Positions 22,250 to 33,835 of a DNA stretch of 64,000 nt are shown here, piece after piece. The position numbers and the translations under genes are program-made. The notes below the pieces were generated by a model that worked only from the letters and a program-made list of their open reading frames with translations, did no database searches and was not told the DNA's origin. Positions within the stretch are counted from its first letter, which is position 1. Each line of letters opens with the position of its first letter. The stretch is from Sparassis latifolia (taxonomy: Eukaryota; Basidiomycota; Agaricomycetes; Polyporales; Sparassidaceae), in assembly GCA_018466975.1 (NCBI GenBank), contig CM031561.1:4898001-4962000 (forward strand). Reading direction: 5' to 3'.

Positions 22250-24290
22250 TGTGTCCGAACGTACGGCCAACTTATAGTGATGCATCGACGATGTTCATTA
22301 CACAGATCTCGAGAAGGGGTGGTGATGCTCACATGGTATTTCCTAGGCAGAATACCTGCGTCAATAAATCATGGACAGAGCCATGTTACTTACCTGCCTC
22401 AAAGCTCGGATCCACCACCATCACCGACCAGTCTTCGGGTGAGAAAGCTTGTAAGAATAGATCCTTCTTCTATTCACAATCTGAACACCAAATAATATTT
22501 CATGTGAAGATCGCAGACGCACGGTCCAACCCTCAGGGAAGAGCTCGCGCGGGAGGAATTCCATACAAGGCTTCTGAAACCCTGTCGCGAAAACGACCAC
22601 GTCGGCGGGAAACTAAAGAAGTCCTCAGTAGTTCGCTCACATTACGGCGCGAGTTTAGATCAGATACACACCTCTCTCTGCTCTCGGAATACTTCAGAAT
22701 CATCCTGCTTCACATTCACCTTCACGCCATCTGCCGAGAAGCGATTTACGTGCCCATGGATATACCGCCATTTCTTCGCCCAAAACTCCTGAATGAGGAG
22801 ATCATTCCAGACCTGTTCATGTACACATTAGTGAGAATGTTCCGTCCAAGCTTGGAACACATGAATATACAATTTTGCTTTCAAAGATTCCCAGATTATG
22901 TGGAACCAGTCCTTCCACACCCTGGTAGGCATAATTTACCAAAAAGTGCGTAAACCTCTTCTCCCAGATGTGCCTAGTAACAATGAGAATAAACTCGTGG
23001 AAGTCACACTGAACGGACCGACCGGAATGGCATGTACTTCCCAAGCCATATGAGACTATATAATATCATGCTCTGTGGCAGGATCCACTTGCGTAAGGTT
23101 CCTAAGGTCAGGACTAGTAAGACATGATAAGGGGAATCAACACACCTTATCTTCGCTGGCAATAACTACACACTGCTTTGCACCGCTTTCTATAGTAACT
23201 TCAACAGCATCTAGTGCACCATTTCCGATGACTACGACGTTCATGCCATCGACGCAATGAACCTCGTGCATTTCGGATGAATGGTACATAGCATTACGGA
23301 ACACATCCCCTGTTTGCCTGCTGGTGGTCGCATTGTCATCCCACGTAGCCTCGCCATTATGCGGAGTGCCCACAGCCATACCCTCGACTGCGATCATCTT
23401 TCGCTCGCCACATTTCCCTGTAGCGATGACAATGGCGTCGAAGATGTCCTCGTTAATCGTCTCGTCCTTGCTAGACGTCTCGTCCTTGCTAGCCGTCGCA
23501 TCCTTGCTAGTCGTCTCGTCCTGGTTAACCGTTGCGTCCTCGCTAGTTGTCTCGTCCTTGCTAATCATCTCGAGCTTGATAGGCGCAAAAATGTCTTTTC
23601 GAACCCTATACCGCACTTTCCACTGTGCATGACCCTCATGGCTGGAGGCTGTAGCTCGACAAATAGCGAGCACCTTGGAGCAGAGATGCATCCGTCGGCC
23701 AAGATCATACCTGAGAACTATGCGATGAATCTCTGCAAAAGTGAAGATATCGTATCATTATCCCGTATTTTAAATGGTGAGTGCAGCAGAGGGTATTACT
23801 TACCTGCTAAGATCTCATCCCGAAGTGGGAAGAAATGTCTCCATAAAACAGCAGGGTGGAAGCGATAGAACAATGAAGTGGATTGCAACCCGGCGCTGTC
23901 ATCACAGTGGTTCCAGATCCCACCTGTATAACTCGTGTGAGAATCGTCGAGGAACGATGGTGGGCGTAGTGCCACTCAACTCACCGTAGTCTCTCTCTTG
24001 GCCAAAAGTACGACTTCGAAGCCCTGGGCGAGCGCATGGGCCGCACATGCAATGCCGGTGGCTCCAGTGCCAATAATTGCAATACGGCCTGGTTGTCGTG
24101 AACTTGATACACGCTGGAGAGCACGTCAGACTAACGCTAAAAATTGAGAAATTTACAAGGGGTAATGCAACAATGGAGCACACTTCGCAGAATACGGAAA
24201 TGGGACCCTTACCCTCACGAACAACCAGAAAATAAATGCTTGGACCAACAAATAGGCGAAATTCAAAAGAGAGGAGTCATGCTGAAAACA
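22250..24290 (-). pseudogene. Flavin-containing monooxygenase-like, copy 1
   Basis: Minus strand: an N-terminal hydrophobic exon (NFAYLLVQAFIFWLFVR), an intron, then GRIAIIGTGATGIACAAHAL, the FAD-binding GxGxxG motif. It continues SLFYRFHPAVLWRHFFPLRD, EIHRIVLRYDLGRRMHLCSK, an acidic repeat tract (see 23459-23584), DIFDAIVIATGKCGERKM, and VVVIGNGALDAVEVTIESGA (a second dinucleotide-type motif). Then come SGRRGLRTFW, FPADVVVFATGF (the FATGF motif of FMO-like enzymes) and DLFLQAFSPEDWSVMV. Premature stops: TAA at 22936-22938 (after RTFW) and another near 22850. The intact frame is inferred from the paralogue at 36.5/54 kb. Such enzymes oxygenate N- or S-containing or other small substrates using NADPH and FAD; the substrate here is unknown. 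Confidence 0.8.
23459..23584 (-). repeat. 18-base tandem repeat coding an acidic hexapeptide
   Basis: About seven units of 18 bases (plus strand consensus GTCTCGTCCTTGCTAGTC) keep the frame and encode variants of SKDETT/SKDATA/NQDETT. The paralogue at 37.35 kb has a single unit (KDETTNED) at the same place, so the array expanded after duplication. Confidence 0.85.
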
Positions 24291-24454
24291 GCGTCAACAT
24301 TACAGCACTAGACTTGTGGCATAGACGTAGCACACACCCGGATACGTTCGAAGCGCATTATAAAAATTTTCTATGAGAGAGACTCGCAGACAACCCTATC
24401 TCCAGACTGGACCAAGGAAGTGAGGAGTCGGGATGAGTATCTAGGAAAGGAAAT

Positions 24455-25277
24455 ATGGTAAGTGCCGTTCCGCCCTCGATATTCTGCACAACGATGGATA
24501 CACAGGACTGCTCCGAGGAAGATCTCACTCAGGCAGCCAGAACCTCTGGTTTCTTCCTTGCTCGCTTTGGTCAAATGTTGGATGAAGGGAGATATAAAAT
24601 AATTCAAAAGCTTGGTCGAGGAAAACGTTCGTCAACGTGGATGGTTGAAAGAGCATCCCATGTCCCTGGACCTAGGTTTGCGTATCGTTTATCCAAAGGA
24701 GATAAAACTTACTGTCGCACATAGGAAATTCTGTGCCGTTAAGATACTGACAGTCAATGCCACAGAGAGAGATCATCGAGGAAAATTGCATGAGTTAGAC
24801 ACGCTGCAGCTCCTAAGTGCGGCAGAGACCACTGTTTCAAAGCTCCATGTTCCCGAACTTCTCTCTTATTTTGAAGAGAATGGTCCTCATGGCACCCATC
24901 TCTGCTTCGTTATGGATATGCACAATAACACCGTCGACGATCTCCGATGCTCAGCTCCTAACAAGGCACTCTCACTTTTCTGTGTGAAAAGTATCATCTT
25001 CCAAGTCCTTGATGCATTGGCTTTTTTTGCACTGCCTGAACATTGTTCATACACATTCATCCAGTTATATTTACGACAGGATTGCTGTGCTGACTGCCAC
25101 CGCAGACCTCATTCCCTGGAGTCTTCTCCTTGATAACGGTTTATGCGATGACAAGAGTCTACAACTCCACGCAAAGTACCAAGTGTGGAGGGCCACTGGC
25201 AAAATTCAAGTATGCGGCAAGGAATATCCTATTGTATGCTCAGAGCCTCTTTCTGTCGACTTTGACTGGGAAGACAT
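24455..25277 (+). pseudogene. SRPK-like protein kinase, 5' part
   Basis: It encodes SEEDLTQAARTSGFFLARFG, a glycine loop YKIIQKLGRGKRSSTW, an intron, KFCAVKILTVNATERDHRGK (with the VAIK-type Lys), ENGPHGTHLCFVMDM and APNKALSLFCVKSIIFQVLD. This layout is typical of the expanded SRPK-like kinases of mushrooms. At the catalytic loop the sequence reads VHTHSSSYI in one frame and HIHPVIF in another, where HTDIxPxN is expected; the catalytic Asp is lost or frameshifted. The ORF is cut at 25277 by the Plavaka element, and the rest of the kinase continues at 31430. Confidence 0.8.
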
Positions 25278-25446
25278 CAGGAAAAAGCCCCGAGTGAGGT
25301 AGCCATAGTGACCATTGTGTAAGGTTCTGTAGGAGGTGTAGCCATGCGTGCAACTGATGTAGTCTCTGTAATGCTGTGTAGATCACTCACATGTCTGCAT
25401 ATAATAATGTCGATCTCACTCAGGATGTCTTTCTGTCATGGCATAA

Positions 25447-28400
25447 TTAGGTCTGATTATCTTTAGCTCGATCTACAAGATAGCGAAAGAGGACAAAGTC
25501 ATGGTGGCGTAAGTATGGATTGACATAGAATCTGTCACAAACATCAAGAACGGTGTGTGATCGCAATGCCGGATCAATTTTTCTCCCCCAGAGTGGTATT
25601 AGTTGACAGCTACGCACAATATCAGTCACCCGCACGATAGATGCAAACTGACGGTGTTGCCGTGTTGACCGTGTCACAACGTGCATCCCAGTGTCCGCAT
25701 CAACTACATGAAACGGTGTGAACCATTCAACATATGCCAGCGGTACAGTAGCAGCATCCGGATGCTGAACCACGAGCACATCTGGAAGCTTAAAAATGGC
25801 ACGAACTTGAGCGACACGCAATCCTGAACACGCAGTTAGTAAGAACCACTGTAGGGTACTGCACAGGGAATGGAAGGGCACCGTGAAGTGGGCCACTTGA
25901 GGTAGACTGTGCACTTAAGTCCTTGACGAGCACAGTTGACTGCTGAGCAGGTACTTCGGTTCGACTTTCTTTTGCAGGTCGAGAAGCACTTGCATGGATT
26001 GTGTCGGTCACCACTTCCGACGTAATCTGTTGGACAACTGGAAGTTGCACCTTCATCTGGCAATATACCGGAATGCATGTCTTGTCGTGAATGGGCAATA
26101 CTGCTCGAGGCCACCAGATCCAGTCTTTTGCAAAAATTCTTCGAGGCATTTCACAAAGTCCGGAGCATGAAGATCCTGGATCAATGAAGCCACAGCCATA
26201 CGAGGATATGTAGGTTCTTTGGCGATGGTATAGCCTCTCGCAAACTGTCCCTCCTCAAGCGACTGTGTGGGCTGTTGCAGTTGAGTCTCCGCACCCCACG
26301 TCTCCACATCATTGATGTTCCCCTCTTCATCTGTCTCATCGGCATCTGTTTTCTTTTTTGTGATCCATGCAAGGTAGGCATCAAACCGGTAAACTGCTTC
26401 CTGACGCTCAAGCCATACTGTCATCTGCTTGACATAGTTCGCCTTCCGGTTACTTGCAGCATATGCAACCTTGGCAAAATCAATGTGAAGACGCTCGGGG
26501 CCTTCTGTACTGTATCCGTCTGCTGTGCCGAGATATCGGATGGAGTAGGGATAGTGCTCAGAGGAGTGGACCTTCGGTATGTTGAAATCTTCTCGTATTC
26601 CCTCATCGACGAACACCTGCTTGTAGCGGTGAAATTCTAGCCAGGAATGCTCGAGTTTCTCCAGTGATTCTTCAGAATGCAGCTCAAAGTGAGCATAGTA
26701 TATGAAATCGAGAATCGCACGAACTGCACGTGTGACATTAGGCTGAGGTGTCGCGCCTGCGATAACTCCGAGAAAGACCTTTTCCATGTTCTTGTACTCG
26801 GTCCCGGTCCATTGTGATATCACGGAGATCCCATCTTTGAAGTAGCGAAGATTGGAGTGTTTCGTCATGGCTTAGAAGCCTAGGTCCAGCTCTCGGGCTC
26901 CTCCATTCTCTTTGGCACTCTTTGTGGCCCACGATACAAGATGGTCTTTGAAAACTCCCTTATGGAGCTGATGGAGAATGTCGGGAGTGATGCAGGCGAA
27001 TATATTGCAGTGCGGTAAGTCCAACCAAAATGGGAGTATGGGTTTTAGACCTAGTTTTGTGAACTCCTCGGATGTCTCACCCTCCGACGCCTTTTGCAGG
27101 ACACGTGCCACATCGTCTTGTTCTTTCAAGACTGAATACACTGGCTCGCCTCGGTTGTCTGCATGTACTGGACATTTTGGACATCGGTTCTCCATGCAGC
27201 ACGATACGAGACACTGCTCTGGATGGTCCGCAATGTACGCCGCCAGAATTGGATAGACTCAGCGAATGAATCCATCAGCACACACCATGTCAACGCCATC
27301 CTGACCGGCTTTCACCAATGGTTGCAGCAGAGATGTCATGCATGCATGGAAGAGTCTGTGGCCCTCGATACTGCGTCGACTTTTCGAGAAGCACTTCAGT
27401 TTCGAGACTGGGATATATCCAATAAGGACAGTTGCATGTTCAGAAGGCTTGCGGCGCGTAGATTTTTCAATGTTTCCAATGCTGAGATATACCGGCCATG
27501 CTGACTTGTCACCACTAAATTGAGACAGAGATGTTTTATTGGATGCAAGGATAACAGGTGCAATTGTCGCACCTGGAGGGAGTTGCTGCTACTCAAAGTG
27601 AACACGAAATTCAGCTCCTGTGAGTCTCGATAGCGTACCTGTGTCTCCCACCACCAGTCGCCCATCCACATGTTACCATAGATTCGGTTCCGGTATTCCT
27701 CATCTGCATACAATTGCTCCGGCGTGTAGTGAAGGAGCTCTCGAAAAGTAGGGTTGCCGATGAGCTCTTGAATACACTCCACAGGGTCACGCTTCCAGAG
27801 TTCCAGGACCTCGGTGCAAGGTTTGCCTTCATCATTAAGCTCATCGCCCACTGCCTCGAACAGCTCACATTCCCACTTAGGTCCGCAGGGAAGCATGTCA
27901 ATCTTTTGGAAGAATGCATACTTATTTTTGAATGACAGCCGTGAGCGTGCGCGAGTCTGTTCTATGTTTAGCACAATACAAGGGACAACGCTCAGAACTC
28001 GGCTCACAATTTCTAATTGTAGGTACTTGTCAATGGCCTTCTGACTGAGCCCGCTTGTCATCAACCATTGCGCCAGGGCCCACTCCTCCTCACATTCAAA
28101 TGGTGCCCAGCAACTCTCTCCGGATGAAGCCTTGTGCCTGTGAAGCTTCTCAAAGACAGTCTCTGCAGTCCCATGCTTCGTCCCGGCTTCATCTGGATAT
28201 TCACCGAGCCAAGGCTTCTTGGGTATACCACCTGCATCCTCATCCTCCACATCCTCAACGCGTGTGCATCTGGATGGTGGCGAATGGCCTATCAAGTACG
28301 TGTGAGGCTAACATCAAATTTCCTGCAGTGAGAAGACTCACGGTCATTTGCATCAGTGTAGCCTTCTTGTGAGTCTGACGTGGCCGCACCCTCCGACATT

Positions 28401-28663
28401 ACAGTGGAAGAAGCATGCAGTGGATCAAAGAGAGGGGGGGGACTCGGAGTACGGTCAGTCTCCAGTATGGTCATCACATTCTCAGTCGCCCTAATGTCGT
28501 TGTCTGCAGAATCCTCATCGTTTGGTGGATTTATTGCAGGCAAAATATTCGCTGCTTTGCGATTGCGTGCATGCCGGCAAAAGGGAGTCTGGGAGATATG
28601 AGAATGAAGGCCTTGTCGGGTAGGCTTCGAGCTATGACAGTACGGACAGGTAAAGATGGGCAT
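25447..28663 (-). pseudogene. Plavaka transposase, near full length with stops
   Basis: From the start MPIFTCPYCH at 28663: a C2H2 finger (CPYCH...HISQTPFCRH) and a Ser/Pro/Asp linker. Then PFECEEEWALAQWLMTSGLS, TPEQLYADEEYRNRIYGNMW, MGDWWWETQ and an intron, [108 protein letters not shown], then a C-terminal part LAYVEWFTPFHVVDADTGMH and YVNPYLRHHDFVLFRYL, ending at 25447. In-frame stops at 27259-27261 (FIR-stop-VYPILA, CGA to TGA type) and 26872-26874 (GF-stop-AM). Other parts stay open, so decay is recent. The introns (for example GTGCCC...TTCAG near 25.8 kb) look intact. Confidence 0.9.
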
Positions 28664-28865
28664 TTTTGACCAGGTAAGTTGAGTACATGCACTAGCCGTA
28701 TTGAAGTCTTCGCACTCTAGGTTGACTTGGAGGATGCGCGCAATTGCCATGTCTGGCAAAAGACCACCCTAAACAAAGTCGAACCACACGCGCGCGAGAC
28801 ATTTTTCGCATATCCCCCCTTCATCCCGCGTCGCTTGTGCAGGCCCTCTGCCTTGCTACAGGGTC

Positions 28866-31148
28866 ATGCCACCTCGCAGTTCACGTATGAGTGGGCGTGC
28901 CAATGCTGATGTTCAAGAATCTGTGTCCTCCGAAGATGATGAAGAACTCGAAGTGGAGCGAGGGAAGTGCAAGCGCAAGCAGACAAAAAAGCAGAAACAG
29001 CTAGGTAAAACTCATCAGTTCTCGCTTTCAAAATTGAAGTACATGGAATTCTCCTCACAGGCCAGGAGAAGCAAGATGCGCTGATGAAGAAACTGGTGCA
29101 CCTCGAGAAGGAAAATGCAAAGCTCAAGAAGAAGAGTGTGCGAGGTAAAGACACGAACCCCTAATTTTCTTCTCCTGTGTCAACCCTTTCTTAGATAAGG
29201 CAGGGTCGCATGCCGACGACAATACTGATGAACAGGAGCACATTAGTGAGGCAGAGTATGAGAGCGAAGAGGCGCAGAGCCCACCACCGAACACTTATAA
29301 GTCCTCGGTAGGCTTAGGACTTTTTGTTTTCAGTATTTCTAATGTACTTGATTCTACCGCAGTTCCAGTCCAGGGGTGTAGTTGATGTCGCTCGTCTAGT
29401 ACCCAAGAAAGGTTGTCGAAAGGGGGATTCAACGCCGGCAAATACTTCACGCACACACCTGCCCCCCTCACAGGCTCCGGATATACTCAATGTCATAACC
29501 AATGCAACGTCATTGACTGAAGTCAACGATACACGCGCATCTCCACAAGCTCTTTCTTCGCGTGACTTGCCTCCATCGTCCCCTCTCTCTCCCCTGGCAG
29601 TCTCATTGCTTGGCGCGTCGTCAAGAGAGTGCCCAATTCAGCCTCCCTCATCCTTCGCTTTGCCACGGTTCTCGCATTCAAGTTCATCCTCAAGGCAGCG
29701 TTCTGCTTCACCATGCCGACGTCAGAATTCGCCAATCAGATGTACCGTTCTCTCCCTGAACAGACACCGCTCACAATCCCCAGCTAGGCGCCATTTGGAC
29801 CCAACAATCAGCCGCCATTCACGCTCCCCAATCAGACGATCTCGTTCCCTGACTCGACGCCGTGCACAATCTCCAACAAGATACCATCGCTCGAGCAGAC
29901 TACCTAGCAGTCCAACTGCTGCTCGACGGCATTCAGCCGATGGGACTTAAGGTCCCTCCAATAGATCTCATCGTTCCTCTGACAGTTCTCAATGTACCTC
30001 TGACAACGTTCACGAGCACCCCGCCGGCGGACGCAAGGAGCCGAGGTTCCGCAATGATCGTGTACCCGAGGGTGACCCGAAGGCCAGCGACTATGAGCCC
30101 CACGTCAAGAAGATGATTCTCACAGCTATCAATGACTTCCAATCCCGTGTCTGCACTAACGGCCCTTTCAGTGACCCCTCAGATCATGTCAAGTGGGTAC
30201 ACGAAGCATGGAGGAAGGTTTGCATGGATGCTGATGAAGATTATGAACTCACTGATCGCTTATTGGGTTTAGTGAGTTTTATTCATGTCTAAATCCTCGC
30301 GCACATCCACTGCTGTCGCGCTGCTCACCGCCCTTGCATGATCTGATCGCTGACATGAAAATCACCCATTCCTACCACTAGATCAAGACGCGCACTTCGC
30401 ACGCACGCGAAACAATCAAGACAAAGGTTCATGAGGCTGTTCACCTCACCCATGGGTTCTCCAGGGACAAGACAAGACATGCTATACAGAAAAATGTCGT
30501 GCTGTATATGCATTTAATGGAAGAAAATCGGTTCCACTATAAGGTGTGTGCCTGGAAGCTCCTGATCTTGCAGCGAACTCAGCACTCCAAACCTCTGTTT
30601 CAGGATGTCGAGAACATGATCGGATTCGCACAGAACAAGATCATCACAGACGTGATCCAGGCCGAATGGTTTCGAAGCAAGACTGATGTCGGCATTATCT
30701 TCGAAGATCGATTCTGTCCGATTCCATTTGAACTATTAGCGCTATTGATGACATTGGTGAGTTCATTTCACTGGTTATTATCCTTGCTAATGCGGGGTCT
30801 TGCAGATTGAGTTCTGTCTTGATGAGTATAGTAACGGCACCTGGACCCCTGCAGTTTTTGAGGAGAAGCACTGGAAGGACAAGTACAAGAAGCATCTTGT
30901 AGACGTTCAGGAATGGAGCAATCTCAATCCGGGTGTTGTCGCGAAGATCCACAAGAAGATGTACGAGCGTGCGCGGTAAGTGATCAATCACTCACGCGCT
31001 CTGTATCTTATTCCCTCGAAGGCGTCAGACTGGAGCAGCGGCAGCGGTGGCACCTGCAGGCCTATCCGCAGAAGCTCATCGCCGTGCACAACAGGAACTA
31101 GCTGGTAGAACTGGGGACACTAATAGCGAGCCGGAGGCTGAGCATTAG
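28866..31148 (+). pseudogene. DUF6532-like protein with one in-frame stop
   Basis: Start 28866, MPPRSSRMSGRANADVQESV. Exons encode an acidic/basic N-terminus, a coiled coil (LMKKLVHLEKENAKLKKK), a long Ser/Arg-rich region (RSQSPARRHL, SRSLTRRRAQSP), then SDYEPHVKKMILTAINDF and GFSRDKTRHAIQKNVVLYM. The C-terminal part is IIFEDRFCPIPFELLALLM, EFCLDEYSNGTWTPAVFEEK and NLNPGVVAKIHKKMYERARR, ending ...EPEAEH-stop at 31148. This matches the DUF6532 pattern of Agaricomycete proteins; function unknown. At 29948-29950 a TAA interrupts the frame, after which the same frame continues for the rest of the exon. The stop is therefore a single lesion, a read error, or evidence of an unseen intron. It is cargo of the Plavaka element and divergent from its transposase. 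Confidence 0.65.
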
Positions 31149-31429
31149 GTTATTGAATATGTATTAGTGAACGAATGATACCATCTCCTGACATATTCTG
31201 CCCCGACGTTGAGAATTTAAGCTACGGTACAATCCAGCATAAGTGACATGTGTCTCTATTGAGTACTACCTGGTATTACATAGCTGCCGCGGAGGCGCTA
31301 CCTAGCATTACAGAGGCTCGCATGTGGCTACAACTACTTATATTTTCCGGGACTTGTCTACCAACCTACCGGGTCTACCTAGGCTACCTAGCCTCAGGTA
31401 CTCAAGTAATTTTTTCCTGATGGACAGTG

Positions 31430-32150
31430 ACTACGAGATACAAACTACCCATGTTGTTCTTGCAAGCTTTGGTAGTGGTGCATTACTCAGTACCACCAGT
31501 TAACGGATGACCTCACTGAAGTCCCAACGTAGCTCAAACTGCTCGGGTGCAGGCCGACCAGCTTAAGGCAGACACCGAATCATATTGTGCAGCGGCTCCA
31601 GAAGTGATTCTGGGATCGGATGTCAATGAGAAAGTTGACATATGGAGTCTTGGCCACTTGGTGTGGGGCTTACTGCTTCTAATGCCATTCCAGCTGACCG
31701 TTCCATGGTAGGTTTTTGAATTACTCACGGGCAACCCACTTTTCTGGCCCACTCCAGTTGATCGGCAGCGTGAAACCGATCTGTTAGCTCAGACAGTGGC
31801 ACTGACGGAGGAACATTTGAGCAATTCTCTGCTCCAGCAATTCACTATTCAGAACTGATGTCTCGACGACTCCAGTGAGTCGTGCACTTAGACGACTTTG
31901 GTGCAGTGGCGCTGATCTACTCTAGGTAATCTGCTCTATGGAGGCAAATCAATCGCACACAGTGGTCTAGAGCAGCGGTTGAAGCATTGTATAACCATGA
32001 AAGAAAATCGGGACTGGCATATTCAAAACACAGGTTTTGCGTCCATACAGGACGATCTCGTGGAGGCAGCCAAGTTCATTCGCACATGCATTCATCCCGA
32101 CCTCGCTGGCCGTAATTCTGCGAAAGAGCTGCTATTTAGCACATAGCTAC
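31430..32150 (+). pseudogene. SRPK-like protein kinase, 3' part
   Basis: It continues the kinase cut at 25277. MDSDYEIQTTHVVLASFGS is followed by QADQLKADTESYCAAAPEVI and LGSDVNEKVDIWSLGHLV (APE and DxWSxG motifs). A spurious-looking segment at 31.66-31.71 kb comes next, then VFELLTGNPLFWPTPVDR, and after an intron near 31.93 kb DDLVEAAKFIRTCIHPDLAG and a stop. A TGA after QFTIQN near 31856 may be a lesion or part of an intron. The gene is not functional while the Plavaka element separates the halves. Confidence 0.75.
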
Positions 32151-32642
32151 ATTCCATACGGTGTTCTCCCCCGCCTTCCCCAGAGTCTCATTTTGCAGTA
32201 CGTTATCGGGAACCCCGGCCTTCGTATCTAGACATTCTCTACAGAAATATCGCCTACAATGAGCCCCAGCTTCCATCTCTTTTGAACATTTTCTACAGAA
32301 ATCTCACGAATTGGACTCTTGCACTGTGCTCTTAATTGATGTATCACTCTCGTATGCTCGTATAGCAATAGCATCAGGAGACCAGTGGAAATTGTGGCTT
32401 CCAATCAATGCATTCCCCAGCGGAAGTCAGAAACCTTCTATGTAGAAACATTCTATGTCGTGAAGCATAAAAATAAAAGTCGAGATACCACCCCTCGCAA
32501 ATACAGGGAGAAGGTTAAGTCACCTTTTCCTAGGGACTAGAACTAACAACCTCGTGCTTTACAGTCCTGATCGACATATTGTACAAGTGCGAATCCTGCG
32601 GACGTTGTGGGGACGGTGTGACAATTGTGATGTAGTGATGAA
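32151..32642. other. Intergenic, no gene recognised
   Basis: About 490 bases. The phrase CATTCTCTACAGAAAT / CATTTTCTACAGAAAT occurs twice near 32235 and 32290. I see no gene. Confidence 0.45.
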
Positions 32643-32985
32643 CATTGACGATCAATTTGGGACGGAGGGGTGGTTTTCATAACATATCTCATACCTCTGT
32701 ATGTCTTGTATGGGTAGTTGGATATGTATTCCGACATAAAACTTACCCACCCATCGCTGCTTTTGACCTGTGAGACAAACTTGTCGGTGTATTGTCTTCA
32801 ATCACGTGCACAACTGCCTGACGTTGACGACGAATTTGGGACTGAGGCGAGGTTTTCATAAGATATCTGATACCTCTGCATGTCTTGTGTAGTTACTTAG
32901 ATATGTATTCCAAGATAAGAAGTTACCCACTGGTCACTACTTTTGATCTGTGAGAGAAACTTGTCAGTGTATTATGTTCAGCGAC
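32643..32985. repeat. Two-copy tandem repeat, period about 179 bases
   Basis: Unit 1 starts at 32643 (TTGACGATCAATTTGGGAC) and unit 2 at 32822 (TTGACGACGAATTTGGGAC). They share GGTTTTCATAA, ATACCTCTG, TGTCTTGT, GATATGTATTCC and TTTTGA(C/T)CTGTGAGA. The array lies immediately downstream of the Helitron helicase end. Confidence 0.8.
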
Positions 32986-32986
32986 G

Positions 32987-33835
32987 TTACAGAAGGAGTT
33001 CTTTATATACTACATTGGCTGTCATATGTGAAGTGTTGCTTGAATGAAAGAGGATGTGTGAGGAATTTCGATTGCTAACTCGGGATAGCGCTGTGTATAA
33101 TTGACCATGTGTGAAGACATCGGTGCAGAGATCGAGAAAGGTGCGGTTCAATGTGAGGCCTTGGCATCCATTGAATGTAGTCGCATATGTGAGGCGAAGT
33201 GGGAATTGGCAGCGATTGATCGTCCAGGAGGAGTGAGAAGGATTGAAGGTGAAAGTGATGCGAGATAAGCAGATAATTTCGGGTGCCGATTGCGATGATG
33301 GTTTCAGGAGCTTGATCTCGATGAAGCGGCGGTGCAATGCATGGATGACAACACTTATATTCTTCACGAGACCTTTTTGAACAGAGACATTTCGTAGAAG
33401 TGAGCAAACAGCACCGACTTTTAGATGTAGTTCATGCGGGGGTACGCCGTGGTGGTTGGCGGCAGCTAGAAATTTGGGAGCGGGTTCAGGCATGTCAGTT
33501 CTGGAGTCAGACTCTTGAATTTCATCAGAACTGTAGTAGGTGCCTAGAGTTTCGCAGAAGTCACATAGTGAAAAGGTGATACAGAGTATGGCACTCACAA
33601 TGTTCTCCAGGGAGCATGTCTAACATAGCGGCATTGAATTCATCGACAAAGACATTCTTTGAACTGAGAAATGCACGATTCAGGCACTCAATCAGGTCAG
33701 CGAGTACATGAGGTAGGAAGAGAAAGTCGATTGCTTGGTCAATGTTGGCGACATTTTGAATGATTTCAAGAGAGACTTCATTTCCGCTGGTATCCTCACC
33801 GATTGTGTCAACAAATGAGGTGTATTCGGGGTCTT
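32987..33835 (-). pseudogene. Helitron helicase (PIF1-like), C-terminal fragment
   Basis: Helitrons are rolling-circle transposons whose protein joins a Rep nuclease to a PIF1-type helicase. Minus strand: [60 protein letters not shown], an intron near 33.59 kb, then PEPAPKFLAAANHHGVPPHE, LHLKVGAVCSLLRNVSVQKG, TFNGCQGLTLNRTFLDLC and HGQLYTALSRVSNRN (the last two are PIF1-like helicase motifs V and VI), ending KELLL-stop at 32987. The Rep domain and helicase motifs I-III are absent. The fragment starts abruptly against the 3' end of the flavocytochrome gene. Confidence 0.85.

Larger units (their letters stand above)
25278..31429. mobile_element. Plavaka element inserted in the kinase gene
   Basis: The left end reads CAGGAAAAAGCCCCGAGTGA and the right end, reverse-complemented, CAGGAAAAAATTACTTGAGT. 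Both are followed by subterminal GTAGCC-type words (for example GGTGTAGCC, GCTGTGTAG). AT flanks both ends (25276-25277, 31430-31431), and joining the flanks gives GAAGACATGGACAGT, which continues the kinase frame (EDMDSD). A 2-base AT target duplication fits CMC-type transposons. Cargo: a Plavaka transposase (minus) and a DUF6532-like gene (plus), divergently arranged with starts about 200 bases apart. Confidence 0.8.

Noticed and set aside
23459..23584. CRISPR-like array
   Set aside because: Units are contiguous 18-base coding repeats without spacers, in a eukaryotic gene.
28134..28331. Plus-strand ORFs across 26.2-28.4 kb
   Set aside because: They are shadows of the minus-strand Plavaka transposase.
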